A stretch of DNA of 64,000 bases from the NCBI RefSeq assembly GCF_021654655.1, contig NZ_AP025225.1, forward strand, positions 1-64,000. Reading direction: 5' to 3'. This document shows, one piece after another, positions 43,357-52,116 of the stretch (position 1 is the stretch's first letter; each line of letters opens with the position of its first letter). The notes beneath the pieces are model-generated. The model was not told where the DNA came from. It made no database searches and was given only the letters and a program-made list of their open reading frames with translations. Both the position numbers and the translations under genes were made by a program. This DNA is from Candidatus Hydrogenosomobacter endosymbioticus. Its GTDB lineage: Bacteria; Pseudomonadota; Alphaproteobacteria; Holosporales; GW7.

Positions 43357-43842
43357 ATGCCAAAGAGTTTTCTTATTACGAAAAAGGGTTTTGAGAGGTT
43401 AAAGGATGAGCTGAAGCACCTTAAGACCGTTGAGCGGCAAGAAGTGGCGAAAGAAATTGCAGATGCCAGAAAGCATGGGGATTTTTCTGAAAATGCAGAG
43501 TATCACGCGGCAAAGGAAAAGTATGCGTTCATAGAAAACCGCATTGCAAAAATAGAACAACGATTGTCTAGCGTCGAAGTTGTGGATGTGTCGTCTGTTT
43601 CTGGCCCGAATATATGTTTCGGAGCTTTTGTTAGGCTTATAGATGACGTAACTAGGGTTCCAGTTACCTACCAAATAGTTGGAGAAGACGAAGCTGACAT
43701 AAAAAGGGGACTGTTATCGTGTGAAGCTCCTTTGGCCAAGGCTCTTATAGGAAAGAAAGAGGGAGATGTTATAGAGTTCGTTACTCCAAATGGCGAAAAA
43801 TGTTATGCGATAGATTCAGTGTTTTATGAACAGCAGACGTAA
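43357..43842 (+). CDS. greA: Transcription elongation factor GreA
   Basis: 161 residues from ATG 43357. The N-terminal antiparallel coiled coil (KKGFERLKDELKHLK...ARKHGDFSENAEYHAAKE) includes the acidic tip D-F-S-E-N-A-E-Y that reaches the RNA polymerase active site. The C-terminal FKBP-like domain carries YQIVGEDEAD and the end G-x-x-K-x-G-D. GreA triggers cleavage of backtracked transcripts. Confidence 0.96.
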   Translation: MPKSFLITKKGFERLKDELKHLKTVERQEVAKEIADARKHGDFSENAEYHAAKEKYAFIENRIAKIEQRLSSVEVVDVSSVSGPNICFGAFVRLIDDVTRVPVTYQIVGEDEADIKRGLLSCEAPLAKALIGKKEGDVIEFVTPNGEKCYAIDSVFYEQQT

Positions 43843-43936
43843 AGGGTCGTTTTTGCGCTGTGTTTAGTTTGTGTTTATGTGCTACATCGTGGGATCTGTT
43901 GTTTTGGTGGAGAAGGAACGCAGAGAAGCCTGTACT

Positions 43937-43965
43937 TTGTGGTTGCTAGCTTGGTTTTCTATGAT
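43937..43965 (+). promoter_or_regulatory. Probable promoter of ileS
   Basis: TTGTGG (43937-43942), 17-base spacer, TATGAT (43960-43965), 34 bases before the ATG of ileS. No T-box or leader-peptide structure could be seen in the short leader. Confidence 0.5.
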
Positions 43966-43999
43966 AAACTAGGTTATCCTGCGTTTTTTGGGTTTGAAT

Positions 44000-46870
44000 A
44001 TGTATAAAGGTGTGTTTTTACCGAAAACCTCTTTTCCGCTGAAGGGCGGGCTTCCGATTAATGAGCCTAAACTTCTCGAGTGGTGGGAGAAGATAGATAT
44101 TTACTCTGTGCGCAGAAGAGCTAGGGCCGGAGCCGCAAAGTTCGTACTCCACGACGGGCCGCCTTATGCTAATGGAAGGATACATATCGGTCATGCGCTT
44201 AACAAAATTCTTAAAGATATTACAAACCGTTGCAAGTTTACTATGGACGGGCTTGACGCTGTATTTGTTCCAGGATGGGACTGTCACGGACTTCCTATAG
44301 AAGCAAAAGTCGAAGAATCTGTGAGTGAAGTTGGAGCGCAATTATCGATCGAGCTGCGTAGGAAATGTCGCGAATTTGCAAATCATTGGCTGTCTGTTCA
44401 AAAAGCTGAATTCAAGCGTCTTGGTGTTTTAGGCGATTGGGAAAATCCTTATAAAACTATGGATTTTGAGTTTGAAGCTAGAATAGTGGAACAATTCTTT
44501 AAGATGCTGGAAATGGGTTACGTGTATCGCGGAGTAAAACCTGTTATGTGGTCTGTTTCTGAGCAAACAGCTTTGGCCGAGGCAGAAATTGAATATAAAG
44601 ACGTTACTTCTAAGTCCGTTAATGTTGGATTTCCTGTGTGCGACGCTGACGATCAAAAACTTGTTGGAGCCAAAGTAGTTATATGGACTACTACTCCGTG
44701 GACGATTCCTGCTAATCGTGCAATTTGTTATGGAGAGAGTTTGCAATACGTTCTTATTCGAGTGACAAGCGTTGGAGATATGGCGCGAGTTTGCGTTGGG
44801 GATAGCCTGATAGTGTGTGGTCAGCGTCTGGAAGAACTTTGCAAACTTGCGACGATATCTAGTTATGATATAGAGCGCCAAATTAGCTCTGGTGAGCTTA
44901 GAAATATTGTTTGCAAGCACCCTCTTTGCGAAGAGGGCTATTGTTTTGAAGTTAGGCTATTTCCTGGTGAGCATGTTACGGACGAAGTTGGCACAGGCTT
45001 TGTGCACACTGCTCCTGGGCATGGAATCGAAGATTTCGGTATAGCGCAAAAATACGGAATAGAAATTCCAGAAATTGTGGCTCCTGACGGTAAGTTCGTT
45101 CATTCTGTCCCATTGTTTGCTGGTATGCACATATGGAAATCCTTTGCTGATATAGAACTTGCGCTTATAAAACACTCGGCTCTTATAAGCTGTTCAAACT
45201 ATAAACACAGCTATCCGCATTCGTGGCGCTCTAAGCAGCCTCTTATATACAGGACAACGCCGCAATGGTTTATTTCTCTTGATGGAGAGCGCGATCTTCG
45301 AGCTGCCGCTCTTGCTATCATACCTAACGTTAGATGGAGACCCGAATCTTCGGAGAATCGGATTTCATCTATGGTTCAAGGGAGACCAGATTGGTGTATT
45401 TCTAGACAACGCAGATGGGGAGTTCCTCTTTGTTTATTTGTCGACAAGGATACAGGTAAACCGATAATTAATAGCGACATGAACTCGCGGATAGTTGAAC
45501 TTATAGAAAAACAAGGTTCTGATGTGTGGTTTCTTGATGAGATATTCGATATCCTCCCAGACGGAGTGCGTCGATCATCTGTTGAAAAAATAGACGATAT
45601 AATAGATGTTTGGTTTGAATCTGGTGTCACCCATATGGTCGTTCTTCGCGGAAGCAGCGATTTGTCGTGGCCAGCAGACCTTTATTTTGAAGGATCAGAC
45701 CAGCATAGAGGTTGGTTTCAATCATCGCTTCTTACGTCTGCTGCATTAGAAAAACGTGCTCCGTTTGAGGAAGTTGTTACTCATGGATTCGTTATCGACG
45801 AAGACGGAATTAAAATGTCAAAATCTGGTAGCAATGGCGTATCTCCTCAAGACGTGATAGCGAAAATGGGAGCTGATGTTCTTAGGCTATGGGTGGCGAG
45901 CTCTGACTATAGCGGAGATGTTAGCGTAGGAGAAACTATACTAAAACACACAGGAGATATGTATAGGCGCTTTAGGAATACTTTGAGATATCTCCTTGGT
46001 GGTCTTGACGGTTTTACAGTAGAAGAAGTGGTCGGCCTAGATGAAATGCCTATTGTAGAAAAATGGGTGCATCATAAGCTTTTTGAATTGCAGAAAAATG
46101 TCAAAAAGTATGTAGACGAGTATGACTTTAAGGCGGCGGTGCACGCTATTCATCATTTTTGTAACAACGACTTATCTGCTTTTTATTTCGATGTGCGCAA
46201 GGATTCGCTTTACTGCGATTGTGAGTCGGCGGTTAGAAGGAGGGCTGTGCGCACTACATTTTTGCACACATTTTTTATACTCATACATTTATTAGCGCCA
46301 TTTCTTTGTTTTACGTCAGAAGAGGCTATGCATTCGTTCGCTATCGATGTTCTAGGGATAGATCCTATGAGCGAAATAGTTGGGCAAAAAAATAGTGCTT
46401 TGATGGAATATGTATTGGAAAAAGGATTATGTGTATGTGGTAAGTTTTGGAGCGTTCATTTGAGTAAATGCTTTGATATTCCTTTCGGATGGAAAAACGA
46501 GGCTGTTGAAAAAACTGTAAGCAACCTTAGAGAGATTAGATCTGCAGTTACAGAAGCTCTGGAAAAATCAAGAGAAAACAAAGAGATTACTTCAAGCCTT
46601 CAGGCTAGCGTCAGCGTATACTCACCTTCTCGTTATAGCGGATTTGAGGACGAGATTTCTTTGGCCGAGCTGTTTTTGACGTCAAATGCGGAGATGTTAG
46701 GAATAGGTGACGCTCCGCGTGATTCATATGATTGTTCTGGTGGTGTGAAAGTTGTTGTCAAAAAGGCTGATGGAGAAAAGTGTGACAGGTGCTGGAAAAT
46801 TCTTCCAGAAGTGAAAATATCCGAAATGCGATTGTGTAAGCGTTGTTTGTGCGCGGAGAGTTCAGATTAA
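44000..46870 (+). CDS. ileS: Isoleucyl-tRNA synthetase
   Basis: Class I synthetase, about 956 residues. HIGH (GRIHIGHALNKILKD) is at residues 62-65, the CP1 editing domain carries WTTTPWTIPANRAI near 230 and GTGFVHTAPGHG near 330, and KMSKS is at 605-609. A C-terminal zinc ribbon with four cysteines (CDRC...CKRC) makes it the bacterial IleS1-like type. The likely start is ATG 44000; a TTG four codons earlier is possible. No mupirocin-resistant-type features are evident. Confidence 0.97.
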   Translation: MYKGVFLPKTSFPLKGGLPINEPKLLEWWEKIDIYSVRRRARAGAAKFVLHDGPPYANGRIHIGHALNKILKDITNRCKFTMDGLDAVFVPGWDCHGLPIEAKVEESVSEVGAQLSIELRRKCREFANHWLSVQKAEFKRLGVLGDWENPYKTMDFEFEARIVEQFFKMLEMGYVYRGVKPVMWSVSEQTALAEAEIEYKDVTSKSVNVGFPVCDADDQKLVGAKVVIWTTTPWTIPANRAICYGESLQYVLIRVTSVGDMARVCVGDSLIVCGQRLEELCKLATISSYDIERQISSGELRNIVCKHPLCEEGYCFEVRLFPGEHVTDEVGTGFVHTAPGHGIEDFGIAQKYGIEIPEIVAPDGKFVHSVPLFAGMHIWKSFADIELALIKHSALISCSNYKHSYPHSWRSKQPLIYRTTPQWFISLDGERDLRAAALAIIPNVRWRPESSENRISSMVQGRPDWCISRQRRWGVPLCLFVDKDTGKPIINSDMNSRIVELIEKQGSDVWFLDEIFDILPDGVRRSSVEKIDDIIDVWFESGVTHMVVLRGSSDLSWPADLYFEGSDQHRGWFQSSLLTSAALEKRAPFEEVVTHGFVIDEDGIKMSKSGSNGVSPQDVIAKMGADVLRLWVASSDYSGDVSVGETILKHTGDMYRRFRNTLRYLLGGLDGFTVEEVVGLDEMPIVEKWVHHKLFELQKNVKKYVDEYDFKAAVHAIHHFCNNDLSAFYFDVRKDSLYCDCESAVRRRAVRTTFLHTFFILIHLLAPFLCFTSEEAMHSFAIDVLGIDPMSEIVGQKNSALMEYVLEKGLCVCGKFWSVHLSKCFDIPFGWKNEAVEKTVSNLREIRSAVTEALEKSRENKEITSSLQASVSVYSPSRYSGFEDEISLAELFLTSNAEMLGIGDAPRDSYDCSGGVKVVVKKADGEKCDRCWKILPEVKISEMRLCKRCLCAESSD

Positions 46871-46882
46871 CGTAAACCAATT

Positions 46883-47572
46883 ATGAATATCATAGCATTT
46901 TGCACATTTCCTAATCCTGCCGTTGCTCTTGTCAGTGGCGGCGCCGTCTTGTTTTCAGACTCTTGCGAGAGCGACTATAGTACAAATGACATTGCTGTTG
47001 CCTCCTTTTTGCATAGAGCGGTTAACGAAGCAAAAACGCTCGGACTATTTGGCGATGCGTCTTTTCTTACATTTCACGGTCCGTCTCCGTTTTCATCTAT
47101 AAGAATTAACATTTCGCTTTTATTCGGAGTTTATGTGGGAGCAAAAGATTATTTAGAGAATGGTTCTGCAGCTGCGTATTCTTTGTCGTTGTTTGACGCG
47201 CTAGCTCTTAAAATCTTTTCTTCGCGAATAGAGGAAGGGATTATTATAGCTATTTCTTCTTCGAAGGAAAGTTTTTTTGTAATGAAAATTGAAAAGTCAG
47301 GGGATAGAATCATATTTAGGGCTACCGCAGAAGAACTTGCAAAATATGAAGGATGCGGATATAATGTGCAGGTAGTTTCTAAGGGGGTGTTGCCGGTGAT
47401 TGGCGACATTAGCATGCGCTCTTTGTTCCTTAGTTGTGCTGGATATATAGGTAGTTGCGGGCGCGGGGCTTTTAGGAGCATTCCTTTCCGTTGTGCTTGT
47501 GATGAGATGGTGTGTAGCGGCTTCTGCGATGCTGGCTGTTGTGGCAGGGTTTCTGTTTGCAAATGGTGTTAA
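46883..47572 (+). CDS. tsaB: Probable divergent TsaB (t6A tRNA modification)
   Basis: 229 residues. The start resembles the ASKHA opening of TsaB. The segment FHGPSPFSSIRINISLLFGVYVGA near 65-88 aligns in place with the TsaB signature G-P-G-S-F-T-G-I-R-x-G...G-L-A. It is followed by a S-L-x-D-A-L-A helix and GIIIAISSSKESFF, which matches the D-A-R-x-x-E-V-Y strand. TsaB partners TsaD and TsaE to make t6A, the substrate of MtaB at 14593. The last 45 residues are unusual, with ten cysteines. The gene follows ileS by 12 bases. Identification rests on motif order only and is not secure. Confidence 0.55.
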   Translation: MNIIAFCTFPNPAVALVSGGAVLFSDSCESDYSTNDIAVASFLHRAVNEAKTLGLFGDASFLTFHGPSPFSSIRINISLLFGVYVGAKDYLENGSAAAYSLSLFDALALKIFSSRIEEGIIIAISSSKESFFVMKIEKSGDRIIFRATAEELAKYEGCGYNVQVVSKGVLPVIGDISMRSLFLSCAGYIGSCGRGAFRSIPFRCACDEMVCSGFCDAGCCGRVSVCKWC

Positions 47573-47654
47573 TGGGACTGTTTGGTTCGCTCTCTTGCCG
47601 GCTGTACGTGGAATCTAGTTGTTGGGTGTTGTTGGGAAATAAGAAATAAGCTTT

Positions 47655-48035
47655 ATGAAAAAATGTGCAAACAAAAGCGCCGGGCAAAGAACTCGTCTGG
47701 CGGATGGTGGTAGCTCTCAAAATAGAGTTAAAGGTACCGCTCAGCAGATGGTGGACAAATATATGTCCGCCGCTAGGTGCGTTATGCGTAGTGGTGACGT
47801 TGTTGAGGCAGAGAGACTGTTTCAGTATGCAGAACACTACAGAAGATTAGTGTTGTCAATGCCAAAGAAAAAGAGTTTTTCTGATGGTAAAGGAGACGGA
47901 GGCTCTGAGGCTTCTTTATGCGGCGCAGAGAATGTTGGCGATTTTGTTGAAGTGGCGTTTGATGATCATGGTTCTTTGACCGACCATTCAGATGGGTCCT
48001 CTTGCTTAGAACAGGATTTTGTGGATGCTAGATAG
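47655..48035 (+). CDS. DUF4167 protein
   Basis: 126 residues. The DUF4167 core is clear near 25-66: RVKGTAQQMVDKYMSAA...S-G-D-V-V-E-A-E-R-x-x-Q-Y-A-E-H-Y-R-R. A basic N-terminus precedes it and a Gly/Ser/Asp-rich acidic tail follows. The family is largely alphaproteobacterial and its function is not established; RNA binding has been suggested from the basic N-terminus. The tail here is short compared with many members, which run to 200-300 residues. Confidence 0.88.
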   Translation: MKKCANKSAGQRTRLADGGSSQNRVKGTAQQMVDKYMSAARCVMRSGDVVEAERLFQYAEHYRRLVLSMPKKKSFSDGKGDGGSEASLCGAENVGDFVEVAFDDHGSLTDHSDGSSCLEQDFVDAR

Positions 48036-48120
48036 AGCTGAACGGCTTTCCGTTGCTGGGATGTTGCAAAAAATCGTTCTGTGATTTAGTTTATAAAAAG
48101 TTTTTTTATTGTGGCGCGGT

Positions 48121-49446
48121 ATGAAAAAGTGGTTGTTGTCTGTTCGCTGTAGGTGCTCTGATATTGCGTCTTCTGCAGAAGGGTCTGGCTTGTCTGTAAA
48201 GACTACCATAGCGGTTTTGGCTGGAAACTTTCTTGAGTATTTCGACCTTCTTTTGTTTGCGCATATGCTTTTTATAATATCTCCTCTGTTTTTTCCAAAT
48301 GATAGCAAAGGGATAAAAGAGCTTTTCGAAATAACTTCATTTGCGCTTGGGTGGTTTGTAAGGCCAATAGCGGCCCTTATATTCGGATATGTTGCAGATT
48401 TTATAAGCAGAAAAAAAATGCTTATTGCGTCTACTGTTATGATGGGTGTTTCCACTCTTATGATTGCGAGCGCTCCTACGTATCAAAGCATAGGAATTTG
48501 GGCCTCGCTTATAATACTGTTCTGCAGGTTCCTCCAGGGCTTTTCTAATGTCGGGGAGTTTGTTGGGTCTACTGTTTATATAGTGGAGAATGCTCCGCCA
48601 AAATATGTGAACTTTTTTTCTTCTTTAGTGTACGTATCGTCTACGCTTGGTGGGCTCTGCGCTGCTTTGTGCGGGTCTGTTTGCGTTAGGGTTTTGGGAG
48701 AAAATCCTGGGTGGCGGGCGCCATTTTATATCGGAAGTTGCATAATGCTTCTTGGTGTTTCTTTGAGAAGGTTGTTGCCAGACGATAGGCCCAAAATCGC
48801 AAAAAAAATTGTTCTTTGGAGAGAATTATGGGATAAAAAATGGCCTGCGATCGGCGGGGTGTTCATAAATATGTGTCACCCTATAGTGTTTTACATGGTA
48901 TACACCCATATTCCAAAGATATTGAAAGAACAAATAAGTTGCTCTGCGGATGGGATCCTTTTGCAGAGTTCTGTTGTGCTTTTGTATGAAATTTTTGTCG
49001 TCGCTGCTCTTGGATATGCTGGCGATATGTTTAACATAGTTAAAGTTGCATATCTTAGGAGCGCATCGGTTGTCCTTCTTGCCGCTCCGTGCGCTGCCCT
49101 TATAGTGTATGGGCATGCAAATAGATGGCTTCTTTTGGCAGCCCAAATAGCACTAATTAGCATATCTCATGCAGAACTTCCGGTTTTAGCAAGCTCTGTT
49201 AAGTGTTTTTCTTGGTCGCGCGTGTATAGCTCGTTTGGGTTCGTATGGGGAATAGGAAGATCTATAATGTATGGGCTTGGGCCTTTTCTGTTTGGAGTGT
49301 CTCAGAAGTATTGTGGAAAATGGGGGTTTGCGGTTGTCCTTATGTGGATGGCGGCTAGCTATGCTATAGGCGTGTTCTGTTTGTTTAAAAAACCAGGTAG
49401 GCAGAAAAACAATGATGAGGCTGGGTTCGTTGCAAGAGCTGCTTAG
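48121..49446 (+). CDS. MFS transporter, metabolite:H+ symporter (ProP-like) family
   Basis: 441 residues, about 12 membrane helices. AVLAGNFLEYFDLLLFAHML near 34-53 and GWFVRPIAALIFGYVADFISRKKML near 77-101 are the hallmarks of the MHS/ProP group. FLQGFSNVGEFVGSTVYIVE near 138 corresponds to the conserved R-x-x-Q-G-x-x-x-G-G-E helix. Such carriers are amplified in intracellular alphaproteobacteria and import osmolytes or metabolites by proton symport; the substrate is unknown. Start ATG 48121; an in-frame GTG at 48109 is possible. Confidence 0.85.
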   Translation: MKKWLLSVRCRCSDIASSAEGSGLSVKTTIAVLAGNFLEYFDLLLFAHMLFIISPLFFPNDSKGIKELFEITSFALGWFVRPIAALIFGYVADFISRKKMLIASTVMMGVSTLMIASAPTYQSIGIWASLIILFCRFLQGFSNVGEFVGSTVYIVENAPPKYVNFFSSLVYVSSTLGGLCAALCGSVCVRVLGENPGWRAPFYIGSCIMLLGVSLRRLLPDDRPKIAKKIVLWRELWDKKWPAIGGVFINMCHPIVFYMVYTHIPKILKEQISCSADGILLQSSVVLLYEIFVVAALGYAGDMFNIVKVAYLRSASVVLLAAPCAALIVYGHANRWLLLAAQIALISISHAELPVLASSVKCFSWSRVYSSFGFVWGIGRSIMYGLGPFLFGVSQKYCGKWGFAVVLMWMAASYAIGVFCLFKKPGRQKNNDEAGFVARAA

Positions 49447-49682
49447 TAGATGGTAGCTCATATATACAGCGCTTTGCCCTGTGTGTTTTCTGGACGGGCC
49501 TTTTGTGTTCGTCATTAATGCAATATTGAGCGAGCCGGTCCTTTGTGGCGGCGTTTATGTTTATGCTCTTTTATGTCTGAATTTTATGCATGATGAGCGA
49601 GCCCAGTATGCAAACCTATGTATATAGAAAAATTTGCACATATAGAAAAAATTATAAATAAACGGTACCATTGAAATGCAGA

Positions 49683-49772
49683 GGAGAGGTGCCGGAGCGG
49701 CTTAACGGGGCGGTCTCGAAAATCGTTGTGCGCGAAAGCGTACCGGGGGTTCAAATCCCTCTCTCTCCGCCA
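49683..49772 (+). tRNA. tRNA-Ser (CGA)
   Basis: 90-nt class II tRNA. Acceptor GGAGAGG pairs with TCTCTCC (one G-T pair), the anticodon loop CTCGAAA gives CGA, the long variable arm folds as GTGCGC-GAAA-GCGTAC, and the T-loop is TTCAAAT. CCA is encoded at 49770-49772. It is the last housekeeping feature before the phage-derived block. Confidence 0.96.
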
Positions 49773-50248
49773 GATGTCGGCAATGCGCTTTGTCTCCTCA
49801 TACCGCTAGCTCACCTCCGTCCGTCATATCACGAAGCAGTGCTAAGCGGAGAAGTGAAGCCCGTTATTGGGTATTTTTTTCAAACCGAAGCTATAAGAGC
49901 CATCCTAAAAAGTAAATTTCCTTTAATTGCCATTTTTATGCATAGCTCGCTTATGGAATTTTTATAATTCGGATGTAGCTACTACTCATAGTAAATATGC
50001 GTCTGGGAGTATGAAACCCTGAATGTCGCTTGTTTCCCATATTTTTTTAAGAATTTAATAATATTTTTACGTAATGTAAATGAAAATGTTGCTTCGATTG
50101 CAATACACAATTGACTAATTTCCTAATTCAATCATTTACAAAAAGTAAAAAGATTGCGTTTCTCTCATTCAATGTGATATCTAATAAATAGAATATAAAT
50201 AAAAAATCGGCAAAAACAGCTGGTTATATCCAGTCGCAAGGAGACGGT
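49773..50248. other. AT-rich spacer between tRNA-Ser and the phage block
   Basis: 476 bases with no convincing gene, including no terminase fragment on either strand. A weak CCC-loop-GGG hairpin with a T-run lies at 49860-49880 and could end the tRNA transcript. The last 150 bases are extremely AT-rich and may hold the promoter of the phage genes, though no good -35/-10 pair stands out. No repeat of the tRNA 3' end was seen here. Confidence 0.4.
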
Positions 50249-51523
50249 ATGTTCGGAATTTTACGTTCAAAAAATAAGAAGAAAGACCTGGATACGAAAA
50301 ATAATGGAAGATCAACCATGTTGTCGTATCAATCTGTTGGGCAACCTGTTTGGACAGACCCGCTCTTTCAAAGCCTAGTAAAATCAAGCTATCAGAGAAA
50401 CCCAGTTGGCTATAGGTGCGTTACTCTGATTGCAAGAAGTGTTAGCAGCGTCCCTTTAGTACTGTATAACAACGGAGTTAGGGTTTCAGAACACGCATTA
50501 TTAGACCTGGTTCGCAAGCCTAACCCTCTTCAGGGATATAATGCTTTCTGCGAATCTGCTATAGCATACCTGCTTTTGGCTGGTAACAGCTACATAGAGG
50601 CTGTTTCGGCAACAAATTCTGATATTCCAGAGGAGCTATACGTCCTTCGTCCAGATAGAGTTCGTATAATCCCAGGGGATAAGGGTTTTCCCGCTGCTTA
50701 TGAATACTCCGGGTGCGGGAAAGAAAAAAGACGTGTTCGTGTAAATCAAATGTCTGGACAGTCTCCCATACTTCACATAAAGCTTTTTAATCCTCTCGAC
50801 GATCTATACGGAATGAGTCCACTTGAGGTGGCTCGACAGTCTATAGATTTTCACAATACTGTAACAGGACACAACATAGCTCTTATACAAAATGAAGGAA
50901 GACCTTCTGGGGCTCTTATAGTTCGAAACCAGTGCGGACTGACAGATATTCAACGGCAACAACTTAGAGATGACCTTGAAAGACTTTATGCTGGCGGATC
51001 TAATGCAGGCAAAATGGCTGTTCTTGAAGGGGATTTTGAATGGAAAGAAATGGGGCTTTCTCCTAAAGATCTTGATTTTATAGAAGGGAAAAATATTGCT
51101 ACTTCAGAGATCTGCCAAATATTCGGCGTATCTACGATACTAGCCGGAGTAATGAATAACGCCACATTCTCTAATTACAAAGAAGCGCGTTTGTTGCTTT
51201 GGGAAGAGACAGTGCTTCCAACGCTAGATCTTGTTTTAAGTCTTTTGAATAACTGGCTTACGCCAATGTTTGGGGAAGACCTAAGACTGGGATATGACCC
51301 AGATGATATACCAGCTCTTTCTCCAAAAAGGGAGGGCGTGTGGGATAGAATAGACGGCGCAGATTTCCTAACTCCAAATGAAAAACGATCGGAAATGGGG
51401 TTTGCTCCTGTCGACGGTGGTGATGCGCTTACGTTGCTCCACGATAAAAAAGAATCGGGGCAGAAAAATAATATAAGTAATAATGCGCGAAAACAAAATA
51501 TTGATGGTTCAAAAATTGCTTAA
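50249..51523 (+). CDS. HK97-family phage portal protein
   Basis: 424 residues; ATG preceded by AAGGAGA. The portal forms the dodecameric DNA channel at one capsid vertex. Family features: NPVGYRCVTLIARSVSSVPLVLY near 50-72, a conserved L-L-L-A-G-N-S-Y-I-E near 109-118, LYVLRPDRVRI near 130, HIKLFNPLDDLYGMSPLEVA near 172, the F-I-E-G-K-N-I-A-T-S-E-I-C-Q-I-F-G-V helix near 277-295 and N-A-T-F-S-N-Y-K-E-A-R near 305. The order is the same as in the gp3 portal of the Rhodobacter gene transfer agent. A basic N-terminus and a short hydrophilic tail are present. Terminase, the expected upstream gene, is missing. Confidence 0.93.
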   Translation: MFGILRSKNKKKDLDTKNNGRSTMLSYQSVGQPVWTDPLFQSLVKSSYQRNPVGYRCVTLIARSVSSVPLVLYNNGVRVSEHALLDLVRKPNPLQGYNAFCESAIAYLLLAGNSYIEAVSATNSDIPEELYVLRPDRVRIIPGDKGFPAAYEYSGCGKEKRRVRVNQMSGQSPILHIKLFNPLDDLYGMSPLEVARQSIDFHNTVTGHNIALIQNEGRPSGALIVRNQCGLTDIQRQQLRDDLERLYAGGSNAGKMAVLEGDFEWKEMGLSPKDLDFIEGKNIATSEICQIFGVSTILAGVMNNATFSNYKEARLLLWEETVLPTLDLVLSLLNNWLTPMFGEDLRLGYDPDDIPALSPKREGVWDRIDGADFLTPNEKRSEMGFAPVDGGDALTLLHDKKESGQKNNISNNARKQNIDGSKIA

Positions 51524-51537
51524 AATTGGAGATATAC

Positions 51538-52077
51538 ATGAATGATACATTGTATCCACAGCTAAAAGTGGAAAATGTTGTGGAGGCCGGAGAGTTTTCT
51601 GGGTATGCTAGCACGGATTGTGTAGATAAACATGGAGAAAGGATAGTCTATGGAGCATTCTCTAAGTCTATAGCATGGTGGAAAGGAAAAAGAAGATACC
51701 CCCCAATTCTTTGGCAGCATAAACAAGAGGAAGTAATAGGCTGCATTACGCATATGGAAGAGGTTCGAATGGCGAACGGTAGAAGCGCTCTTAGAATAAG
51801 AGGAAAGCTTTTGCTATCTCTTGAAAAAGCAAAAGAAGCATACATTCTTATTAAGAGCAACATTGTCAAAACCCTTTCAGTGGGAATAAACATAAAAAGA
51901 TCAAAAGTTAATTCTGAAGGAGTTAGGGAGCTCCTTGAGGTTGATCTTAGGGAATGTTCAGTTGTTACGGACCCAGCAAACGAAGAAGCCGAAATCTTAG
52001 AATACAAAAGCAAAAATGCTGCAAACGATATTTTAAAATCTGCAGAAAAAGTAAAAAAACTACTGAGACAAAAATAA
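51538..52077 (+). CDS. HK97-family prohead maturation protease
   Basis: 179 residues, start ATG 51538 after GGAG. This serine protease cleaves the capsid scaffold domain before DNA packaging. The F-S-G-Y-A-S-T-D-C-V-D-K-H-G-E-R-I-V opening, the catalytic His in LWQHKQEEVIG near 60-70, the Ser in VKTLSVGI near 121-127 and D-L-R-E-C-S-V-V-T-D-P-A-N-E near 142-155 all match family U35. It is 14 bases after portal and 39 bases before capsid. Confidence 0.93.
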   Translation: MNDTLYPQLKVENVVEAGEFSGYASTDCVDKHGERIVYGAFSKSIAWWKGKRRYPPILWQHKQEEVIGCITHMEEVRMANGRSALRIRGKLLLSLEKAKEAYILIKSNIVKTLSVGINIKRSKVNSEGVRELLEVDLRECSVVTDPANEEAEILEYKSKNAANDILKSAEKVKKLLRQK

Positions 52078-52116
52078 AAATAATTGATAATTCAAAAACA
52101 AAAAGGGAGAAAAATT

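Noticed and set aside
49860-49880. Short hairpin with T-run after tRNA-Ser
   Set aside because: Stem of only three or four pairs; mentioned in the spacer entry but too weak for a terminator call.
49671-49967. Open frame across tRNA-Ser
   Set aside because: It reads through the tRNA gene itself and shows no protein-like pattern.
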